Positions 57,511 through 64,000 of a stretch of 64,000 bases of DNA are shown here, in pieces. Source of the DNA: Methanosarcina sp. UBA5. GTDB lineage: Archaea; Halobacteriota; Methanosarcinia; Methanosarcinales; Methanosarcinaceae. Location of the stretch: the NCBI RefSeq assembly GCF_002505485.1, contig NZ_DAVG01000080.1, forward strand, positions 104,419 through 168,418. The letters are read 5' to 3'. The notes below the pieces were generated by a model, which worked only from the letters and a program-made list of their open reading frames with translations, did no database searches and was not told the origin of the DNA. Numbering within the stretch: the stretch's first letter is position 1; each line of letters starts with the position of its first letter. The position numbers were made by a program, and so were the translations under genes.

Positions 57511-59622
57511 TCAGTCAAAAGCAAGAATCTTTACGTCAAAATTCTCTAGATCCACAATCGGGACCCTGGCAGGGACAGGTACTAGATTTACACGTTTCTG
57601 GAACTCCGTTTGGCCCTGCCAAGTTCCGGAATTGACCAGAAGAACATTTTTATAACGCTGGACTCCAAGGGTATGGACGTGACCTGTATGAATAATATCA
57701 GGTACAGGATCGATTATAAAATAGTCCTTTTTCTCAGGAGATATAGAGACTCTGCTTCCATAAGTTGGAGCAAGATGCCTGCGTTTCAGCATCTCAAGGA
57801 CTGCCCCGGCAGGTTCCTGATACGAAACTCCGGGAACACTCGCCACAAGATCGTCAATCGACCTGCCGTGGTATATGAGAATGCGGACACCGTCAAGCTC
57901 CAGAAAAGCAGGGTTACCAACGAAAACAATATTCTGAGGGAAATATGCCTGAATACTTTCCGGTAGGGCAGGCTGAGGTTCTGCCTGGCGAACAGCATCA
58001 TGGTTTCCTGGACTTATGATTACACGAATATGCTCGGGAATTTCCCTGAAATATTCGGCAGCCTTCCTGTACTGTTCGTAGACATCCAAAATATCCAGTT
58101 CCATTTCCTGATCAGGGTAGATCCCTATTCCGTCAACAATGTCTCCTGCGACAACAAGATAACGAACACTGGCTGCAAGCTCCCGCATACTCTCTGAATC
58201 CGATTCCCCCTTCAAAAAATCCAGGAAATCCAGCCAGGAGTCTTCCATAAACTGGGAACTGCCCACGTGCACATCCGAAATCAATACTGCTTTCCCATGG
58301 CTTCCGGTTCTGCGCTGGACATTATTCGGGACGTCGGGTTGTATTAGCTTTGTTGCTAGCATTAGGCTTCCGTCATTGGTTATCGAACCAGTTGCCCCTA
58401 TGACCTCATCGAGGAGAATTCTTGATGCAAGTTCAAAAAGCTCTTTATCGGAATTCCGAATAAGGACTGAAAAAGAACCTGTTGGATCTTCCAGAGAAAG
58501 GATTTTATGGCCGTTCGTTGTGCTACTGATATCCGAAACCATGCCTATAATCGAGATTTCCTCAGAACCCCCATCTCCTCCTCTGCGAAAGTTTCTTCTT
58601 TTTAAGCTTTCGATGGGACGTGCGTTTATCCTGCCCCGGATAATCTCCGAAAGCCTGCTGTATCTGTCCCTGAAATACTGCACAAATTGCATATATTCTC
58701 CGACACAGGTGGAATGCCCTGTTATATCCGAAACTACGGTCACAGGGTTTCTCCCCGGGTAATGTTTATACTCCTCGTTCTTAGAACCAGAAAATAGCCC
58801 TCTCTCAGAAGCGGAGGAAGATTGCTCTGTCCTGAAAATCCGATTTGAAGAAGGAGAGGGAAGAGGGGGCCCCTGCCCGAAAAAGGGAGAAGTTGACCTG
58901 TTTATAGCCTGGGGAGAATGGAAGGAGAAAGTCGGAGGCGCTACCTTCACCGAAGAAAGGGAATCTGAGGCAAGATTGGAGGCCAAAGCTTCGTCAGATG
59001 AAACAGCACTTGATTTATTATCCAGAGTATTCGGAATGTCTGGAATATCCGGAGTATCCGGAAATGGTTCATAATCTATATCCTGAACTGAAATAGAATC
59101 AGGAACAGAGTGTTGAGATGACTTTATAATCGGGTCAGGAGATGTAATGACAACATCAGACCCTGAGGAAAGAGCAGCCTCTGAAAGAGAATTGGATACT
59201 AAAAAGGAATCAAGTTCGGAAGATGGATTGTCTGATCCGGAGGAAAGTATGGAAGTCCCAGAAAGAATTTTCTTTTCCTCAGTAGAAAGGGCATTTATTT
59301 TGTCTGAAGGTGATTCATCTGCTGAAGTTTTGAAAACAGGGTTTTTACTACCCTCTGTATAACCAGGTTTTTTTCCATTTTCTTTGTAGTCAGGATTTCC
59401 TCTATCTCTTGTGTAATTCAGCTTTAAGGACTTTCCGGAAGCGGTAAAACCTTCAAGATCTATATTTTCGGTCCCTATGACAATGACAGAGTCATTTAAA
59501 GTTGAAAGAACATATTTGAGCAGGTCTTCGGGAGAGTCGCTGGAATAAATAAGTTCTACGGCTTCAGGGCTAATCTGGTACTCTTTTTCCATAACAGCCC
59601 TTATAATATCCTTTCTTTCCAT
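57511..59622 (-). CDS. polB: DNA polymerase II (D family) small subunit DP1
   Basis: 703 residues from ATG 59622. The C-terminal calcineurin-like phosphoesterase carries VLISDVHVGSSQF, VVAGDIVDGIG, ISPGNHDAVRQ, LIYHGRSIDDLV and IHTGHVHTLG, the active 3'-5' exonuclease set. An OB fold precedes it (IGMVSDISSTTNGHKILSLEDPTGSFSVLIRN). Residues about 90-300 are Ser/Pro/Asp-rich and likely disordered. It pairs with the large subunit DP2, which is not in the window. Confidence 0.95.
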   Translation of the reverse strand: MERKDIIRAVMEKEYQISPEAVELIYSSDSPEDLLKYVLSTLNDSVIVIGTENIDLEGFTASGKSLKLNYTRDRGNPDYKENGKKPGYTEGSKNPVFKTSADESPSDKINALSTEEKKILSGTSILSSGSDNPSSELDSFLVSNSLSEAALSSGSDVVITSPDPIIKSSQHSVPDSISVQDIDYEPFPDTPDIPDIPNTLDNKSSAVSSDEALASNLASDSLSSVKVAPPTFSFHSPQAINRSTSPFFGQGPPLPSPSSNRIFRTEQSSSASERGLFSGSKNEEYKHYPGRNPVTVVSDITGHSTCVGEYMQFVQYFRDRYSRLSEIIRGRINARPIESLKRRNFRRGGDGGSEEISIIGMVSDISSTTNGHKILSLEDPTGSFSVLIRNSDKELFELASRILLDEVIGATGSITNDGSLMLATKLIQPDVPNNVQRRTGSHGKAVLISDVHVGSSQFMEDSWLDFLDFLKGESDSESMRELAASVRYLVVAGDIVDGIGIYPDQEMELDILDVYEQYRKAAEYFREIPEHIRVIISPGNHDAVRQAEPQPALPESIQAYFPQNIVFVGNPAFLELDGVRILIYHGRSIDDLVASVPGVSYQEPAGAVLEMLKRRHLAPTYGSRVSISPEKKDYFIIDPVPDIIHTGHVHTLGVQRYKNVLLVNSGTWQGQTEFQKRVNLVPVPARVPIVDLENFDVKILAFD

Positions 59623-60346
59623 AATTCCAACCAAACCTTTCGAATTACCTGAACTTTTCCAAATCTTTCATGACTTATCCGGCACCATAACCAATTTCAC
59701 TCAATACTCGCCAGAGACTAAAGCAAAAGTCTGTTTAAAATATAAAAATTAATAAGGTACGAAACTAATGCACTAAATATAATTTGTTACCGTAAAGAAG
59801 AATTTATGAAACTTTTGTACGCTCGATAGAATACTTATAGTTATTAATTCCTATCTATTGTAGAATGAGTATTAGTTCCTATTAATGTAGAATGAACCTG
59901 CCCATTATTTATTAAAAAGTAATAAAAGTATTAGAATAAGAATGAAAATACTAAAAAACAGATGAATCAGTTGAAAAAAAGCAATCTAAAAAATCAATTT
60001 AAAAGAGTTAATTAAAAAAATCGATTGAAAAAAGTCAATTGAAAACTAATATAAAGTAAAAACAACTCTTCAGTAAATCTACTGAGAAGGCTCAGTGAAC
60101 TACCATTTAGCTAAAGACCTGGGGGTTTTACGCTTCGTAATAAAATCAATTTTTGACTAACTTATATAAGTCAGAACAGTAGAATGTAGGGCTCAAGTAG
60201 TTCTGCGGCTGCATTATACTCTGAAAATCGTTAAACCTCTGGTCATAATAAGCTCACCCCGATAAGATTCGAGTCGGACAAGTGGATGGAATATAACGCA
60301 GCACCCTAGCACCTAACAGAATAAAATCAAAAAATAAAGGTTTAGC
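59623..60346. other. 724-base spacer before the signal peptidase gene
   Basis: AT-rich, with a direct repeat at about 59850-59895 (attcctat..attgtagaatga / gttcctattaatgtagaatga). Around 60085-60145 lies a short G/C-richer patch (actgagaaggctcagtgaactacc; cctgggggttttacgcttcgtaa) that resembles an insertion-sequence end without a gene. Confidence 0.4.
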
Positions 60347-60904
60347 ATGAGTGAAATTAGTAAAGAAAACAGTGTCCAGGAACAGGGAAACCCCTGGGTT
60401 TCCCTTGGGAAGGACTTGCTGTCTGTTGTAGCTGTTGTGATCATTTTCATGGTCCTTTCCAAGCTGGCATTCGGACTCTGGACTCCTATGGTTGCGGTGG
60501 AGTCGGGGAGTATGGAACCACATATGCAGATAGGAGATATTATTTTCATCAAAAGCATCGATAGAGCTAATGTTACCACTAATGAAGAAGGAAAAAACAC
60601 AGGCTATAAGTCTTTTGAAAACTATGGAGATGTGATTCTTTACCGCCCATATGGAGAGGAAGGTGTAACTCCGATAATTCATAGAGCTATGTACAGAGTG
60701 GAAGCTGGAGAGCCGATGTGGAAAAACGGACCCATTGCTCCGTATTCCGGTTATATTACCAAAGGAGACAATGTTGTAACCAATCAACATTTTGACCAGG
60801 AAGGACAGATAAGTTATAATATGCCTGTAAAAGACGAGTGGATTATAGGAACTGCACAGTACAGGATTCCTTATCTGGGGTATGTCAGACTGCTCTTCTC
60901 ATGA
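60347..60904 (+). CDS. Signal peptidase I (archaeal/ER type)
   Basis: 185 residues with an N-terminal membrane helix (LLSVVAVVIIFMVLSKLAFGL) and the S26B catalytic set: Ser in VESGSMEPHM, His in IIHRAMYR and an Asp in TKGDNVVTNQ. It cuts signal peptides from secreted and S-layer proteins such as those encoded here. AAAGGTTTAGC precedes the ATG. Confidence 0.93.
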   Translation: MSEISKENSVQEQGNPWVSLGKDLLSVVAVVIIFMVLSKLAFGLWTPMVAVESGSMEPHMQIGDIIFIKSIDRANVTTNEEGKNTGYKSFENYGDVILYRPYGEEGVTPIIHRAMYRVEAGEPMWKNGPIAPYSGYITKGDNVVTNQHFDQEGQISYNMPVKDEWIIGTAQYRIPYLGYVRLLFS

Positions 60905-60941
60905 ACCATGTCTATACGGCCCTCAACTTATCTTTTTAGAC

Positions 60942-60990
60942 CCTGAACCAGTTTTGTTCACGAACTGGTTCAGGCATCCTGTTCTTTATT
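60942..60990 (+). terminator. Terminator after signal peptidase
   Basis: cctgaaccagtt (60942-60953) pairs perfectly with aactggttcagg (60963-60974) around a nine-base loop, followed by catcctgttctttattt. Confidence 0.85.
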
Positions 60991-61413
60991 TCTTGCAGCT
61001 TTAGGTTCTTGGTTTGTGCTCATATCTTATTATTATATATTACAATGATTATGTTTTTAAATAATCATTCTATTCTTGCCAGAAAATTGTGTGAATTCCT
61101 GATTGCGTAAATTTTTGGTTACGTTAACTATTGAGTCTCAGCAGATTAAAGTAAGGATCATAATCAATCCAAAAAGTTTCAGGAAATCAAAAAAAGCTTA
61201 ATAAATCGCAAAACGGCTCTAATTACAGGAAGTTAGAGGCAGCAATCTTTGAGGAAACAATTCCAAAAAAGACAAATAAAGGAAAGGAATGGAAAAGTCA
61301 CCAAAAAGTAACTAGAAAAACAGTCAAAAATGGTCAAAGACGGTCAAAAAAACAACCAAAAAATCAAAGAAAATCAAAATAGAATCAAAAAACATTCAAA
61401 AGCCGTCGGAAAA
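60991..61413. other. Spacer before the tRNA-dihydrouridine synthase gene
   Basis: No gene. The last 100 bases are dominated by caaaaa and tcaaaa repeats; an in-frame ATG at 61330 would add an unlikely low-complexity N-terminus to the next protein. Confidence 0.4.
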
Positions 61414-62385
61414 ATGAAACTGAATAAATTAAAAATCGGCAAGGCCGAAACACCTGGAAACCTTCTTCTTGCGCCTATGGCAGACGTGACAAATCTAGCT
61501 TTCAGGCTGCTCTGCAGGCAGAGCGGAGCTGACCTTACCTATACTGAGATGATCAGTGTAGATGCTCTGCTCAATGAAAACCGAAAATCGTTTCTCAAAG
61601 GGCTTTCTTCTCCTGAAGACCGACCTTTTGGAGTTCAGCTTGTAGGAAGCTCCCCTGAAAAACTAAGGGAAGCTGCACTCTTTATTGAAAAAGAATACAG
61701 GCCTGAACTCATCGACGTGAATATGGGCTGCCCTGCGCAGCGCATTACAGGGACAGGATGCGGCTCGGCTCTTCTCAATTCCCAGAAACTTGTATATGAA
61801 ATAATTTTGGAGCTGACCGATGTGCTGAAGACTCCTGTAACTGCAAAGATCCGAATTCTGAAGAGGGATGAAAAAACCCTTGAGATCGCACGCCTGATAG
61901 AAAAGGCTGGGGCTTCGGCCCTGACCGTACATGGTAGGAGGGCAGAGCAGATGTACTCCGGAAGTTCGGACCTTACAGCGATAAGAACAGTCAAACAGGA
62001 ACTATCCATTCCAGTGATTGCGAACGGGGATATAAGAGATGAGGAGTCTGCTGAAGCTGCCCTTGATTTTACGGGCTGTGACGGGCTTATGATAGGGCGC
62101 GCAGCAATGGGAAATCCCTTTATTTTTAAAAGGATAAGGTACTACCTGGAAACCGGAGAAAGGCTGGAATTTGACAGGCAGACCCAGAAATTGGAGGACT
62201 TTGAGAACTATATTGCCTTACTTGAAGAATACAATCTCCAGGCGTCTACAAATCTAAGAATGCATGCCCACTGGTTTACAAAGGGGTTGCGCGGCTCGCG
62301 GCAGATTAGGGAAAAGATTAATAATCTGAAAGATGGAAAGGCGATGATTAAGTTAATAAAGGACTTCTATAAGGAGAAATATTAA
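61414..62385 (+). CDS. dus: tRNA-dihydrouridine synthase
   Basis: 323 residues from ATG 61414 (MKLNKLKIGKAETPGNLLLAPMADVTN). The FMN barrel has YTEMISVDALL, GVQLVGSSPEKL, the catalytic Cys in IDVNMGCPAQRITGTGCGSALL, TAKIRI, LTVHGRRAEQMYSG and VIANGDIRDEES with MIGRAAMGNPFIF. It reduces uridines in tRNA D loops. GTCGGAAAA precedes the ATG. Length suits the family (about 320); the longer start at 61330 does not. Confidence 0.92.
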   Translation: MKLNKLKIGKAETPGNLLLAPMADVTNLAFRLLCRQSGADLTYTEMISVDALLNENRKSFLKGLSSPEDRPFGVQLVGSSPEKLREAALFIEKEYRPELIDVNMGCPAQRITGTGCGSALLNSQKLVYEIILELTDVLKTPVTAKIRILKRDEKTLEIARLIEKAGASALTVHGRRAEQMYSGSSDLTAIRTVKQELSIPVIANGDIRDEESAEAALDFTGCDGLMIGRAAMGNPFIFKRIRYYLETGERLEFDRQTQKLEDFENYIALLEEYNLQASTNLRMHAHWFTKGLRGSRQIREKINNLKDGKAMIKLIKDFYKEKY

Positions 62386-62949
62386 AATATCCCATATTTT
62401 TTAAGAGATATTTGTTTACGGCTATGATGCAATAAAACGTTGACCGTAGGCAGGTTAACCTGAAAATAACAAATATAATATGTTTTAAAAAATAATTATG
62501 GATTAGAAATATATATAAAGAATATCTTTCAATTTACCGAAAACCTAATAATATTCTACACTATTATCCATGAACTATCAGGCATAAAACAGTGTGAACC
62601 CAGAATTGAAAATGAGTCTTTCAAATTAATTATACTCATGATATGAAAGAGATCCAGGTTAACAATTTACCATCCAGGCTTTTGGATCCCCGACGTGCAT
62701 GTACATGTCACACTTATTATATTAGAGTAGTGCCTGAAGAAAGAGTCAGATGCTAATTTGCATCTGACAAGTTAATAAATTGAATGATATCAGGTTAATT
62801 CGATCCGATTAATATTTGATTAATGTTCGATCACTAGCAGTGTGCCGGACAAATAATTAAGACTTGCCAAACAGACTGCCGAGAACAGCAAAAATACATA
62901 AAAGCACTAAAAAACGTTAGATAAAACCGCATTAAAAAGGAGAATCCAA
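62386..62949. other. 564-base spacer upstream of the por operon
   Basis: Contains a palindrome CATGTACATG (62698-62707), inverted gatccagg/ttggatcc-type elements around 62650-62688, and the perfect hairpin listed next. Long leaders with structured elements upstream of por could host regulation. No gene or tRNA seen. Confidence 0.45.
62745..62768. promoter_or_regulatory. Perfect hairpin upstream of por
   Basis: GTCAGATGC (62745-62753) pairs with GCATCTGAC (62760-62768) around TAATTT. No T tract follows, so a regulatory element or operator is likelier than a terminator. Confidence 0.55.
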
Positions 62950-63498
62950 ATGAAGGAAATCAGAATACACGGTCGAGGAGGCCAGGGTTCTGTTACCGCG
63001 GCTGAAATGCTTTCCGTTGCAGCTTTTGAAGATGGAAAGTTTAGCCAAGCTTTCCCCGCTTTTGGGGTAGAGCGTAGAGGTGCCCCAGTCCAGGCATTCA
63101 CGAGGATTAGCAATAATCCTATCAGGCTCCGAAGCCAGATTTACACCCCGGATTATGTTATTGTCCAGGATGCAACCCTGCTTGAAACTGTTGACGTTGC
63201 AAGCGGGATAAAGGATGACGGAATAATTATTGTTAACACAACCGAAAAGCCGGAAAGCCTGAAACTCAATACAAAAGCTAGGGTCATGACCGTGGATGCT
63301 ACCAAGGTGGCAATGGATATCATAGGTGTTCCTATTGTAAACACTGTCCTCCTTGGAGCTTTTGCGGGTGCAACCGGAGAAATCAATGTAGAATCAATCC
63401 AGCATGCAGTAAGGGCTCGTTTTTCAGGAAAGGTAGGAGAAAAGAATGCAAATGCAATCCAGAAGGCCTACAAGCTTATCAGGGGGGAAGAAGCGTGA
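62950..63498 (+). CDS. porC: Pyruvate:ferredoxin oxidoreductase gamma subunit
   Basis: 182 residues: MKEIRIHGRGGQGSVTAAEML and FSQAFPAFGVERRGAPVQAFTRI are diagnostic of the gamma chain of 2-oxoacid:ferredoxin oxidoreductases; the pyruvate type is inferred from the por gene order. The complex links pyruvate and acetyl-CoA. AAAAGGAGAATCC precedes the ATG; the stop overlaps porD by four bases. Confidence 0.94.
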   Translation: MKEIRIHGRGGQGSVTAAEMLSVAAFEDGKFSQAFPAFGVERRGAPVQAFTRISNNPIRLRSQIYTPDYVIVQDATLLETVDVASGIKDDGIIIVNTTEKPESLKLNTKARVMTVDATKVAMDIIGVPIVNTVLLGAFAGATGEINVESIQHAVRARFSGKVGEKNANAIQKAYKLIRGEEA

Positions 63499-63824
63499 GT
63501 AACGGATCCGAACAAGACCGCAAAATACGACCCGAAGTTCTGAAAAACGAAGATGAAGAGGGTCTAAACATTTCACGCTGCAGAGTCTGTAAACCTGGTT
63601 CTACCCTTATAAACAAAACCGGAGGCTGGAGAAACTTCCGTCCTGTTTATATTTACGAAAAATGTACCAAATGCGGAATCTGTGAGATCGTCTGTCCTGA
63701 TATGTCTGTCAAACCCAGAGAAGACGGCTTTTTTGAATATGATTATGATTACTGCAAAGGTTGCGGCATCTGTGCAAATGAGTGTCCTGCAGATGCAATT
63801 GAAATGATTCTGGAGGAGAAATAA
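63495..63824 (+). CDS. porD: Pyruvate:ferredoxin oxidoreductase delta subunit (2x[4Fe-4S] ferredoxin)
   Basis: 109 residues from a GTG overlapping the porC stop. Two cluster motifs: CTKCGICEIVCPD and CKGCGICANECPAD, carrying electrons to ferredoxin. The stop shares its last base with the porA start. Confidence 0.95.
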   Translation: MSNGSEQDRKIRPEVLKNEDEEGLNISRCRVCKPGSTLINKTGGWRNFRPVYIYEKCTKCGICEIVCPDMSVKPREDGFFEYDYDYCKGCGICANECPADAIEMILEEK

Positions 63825-64000
63825 TGATTGACCCGGCTTACAGAAAAAAAATGGTAGTTGTTGAAGGGTCCTATGCTGTGGCCCATTCCGCAAAAGTCTG
63901 CCGTCCAAACGTAATTTCAGCCTATCCGATTACTCCTCAGACCCATATTGTCGAACACTTATCTCAATTTATGGCAGACGGGGAAATCCCTAACTGTGAG
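63824..64000 (+). CDS. porA: Pyruvate:ferredoxin oxidoreductase alpha subunit, 5' part
   Basis: The first 59 codons before the window ends: MIDPAYRKKMVVVEGSYAVA, then VISAYPITPQTHIVEHL, the conserved start of the alpha chain (domain I, YPITP). GGAGGAGAAATA precedes the ATG. Order gamma-delta-alpha is the usual archaeal por operon, with beta expected next. Confidence 0.93.
   Translation, partial: MIDPAYRKKMVVVEGSYAVAHSAKVCRPNVISAYPITPQTHIVEHLSQFMADGEIPNCE

Noticed and set aside
60085..60145. End of an IS200/IS605-type element
   Set aside because: Only a loose resemblance from memory; no matching other end or transposase within the window.

Overview
The window reads as a chromosomal segment of a Methanosarcina-type methanogenic archaeon. 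Pointers to this are O-phosphoseryl-tRNA synthetase (sepS), a thermosome, Orc1/Cdc6, aRF1, the D-family polymerase small subunit, translin, RadB, wyosine synthase (taw1), an S-layer protein built on the Methanosarcina S-layer duplication domain, TRAM-only RNA-binding proteins, and AT-rich spacers with archaeal TATA boxes. The species is not assigned from sequence alone.

Layout. 1-6.0 kb: 3' end of the Hef helicase-nuclease, a zinc-ribbon (autoantigen p27-like) protein, UPF0147, translin, then sepS overlapping or abutting a DUF169 gene. 6.4-10.3 kb: thermosome and a divergent-spacer Orc1/Cdc6 with an 830-bp AT-rich upstream region. 10.3-19.7 kb: a polyphosphate region with a CYTH-HD-CHAD fusion, exopolyphosphatase (ppx) and polyphosphate kinase (ppk), interrupted by a CARDB/PGF-pre-PGF surface protein preceded by a 134-bp tandem duplication. 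20.2-27.4 kb: MutS2-like ATPase, membrane-anchored alpha/beta hydrolase overlapping a 55-codon secG that is easily missed, mtnA-type isomerase, inositol-phosphate synthase, and radB, which has no ATG, GTG or TTG start. 27.5-29.1 kb: two ~350-bp direct repeats flanking a 39-codon small ORF with a strong ribosome binding site. 29.1-34.1 kb: anaerobic ribonucleotide reductase set (glutaredoxin, nrdD, nrdG) and thiL. 34.3-37.8 kb: a large S-layer-type protein. 38.0-41.8 kb: an HTH regulator divergent from an ABC importer; the spacer carries an eight-copy 18-bp degenerate tandem repeat plus palindromes. 41.9-46.3 kb: bactofilin-like protein, four tandem TRAM genes, tRNA-Lys(CTT), an acyltransferase broken by a 16-bp tandem duplication, and an RHH regulator. 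46.6-52.3 kb: two core-MetE-like paralogues, an asparagine-synthase-like gene without the catalytic Cys, UPF0145, and a hypothetical. 52.6-64 kb: argS, prf1, taw1, DP1, signal peptidase, tRNA-dihydrouridine synthase and the start of the pyruvate:ferredoxin oxidoreductase operon.

Functional themes: information processing (Hef, Cdc6, MutS-like, RadB, DP1, ArgS, SepRS, aRF1, Taw1, Dus), phosphate storage (CHAD fusion, Ppx, Ppk), anaerobic dNTP synthesis, cell surface, and C1/sulfur metabolism. The strongest candidates for something not described are the 18-bp repeat array in front of the ABC transporter, the repeat-flanked 39-codon ORF, the ATA-start radB, the four-gene TRAM array and the polyphosphate fusion protein.
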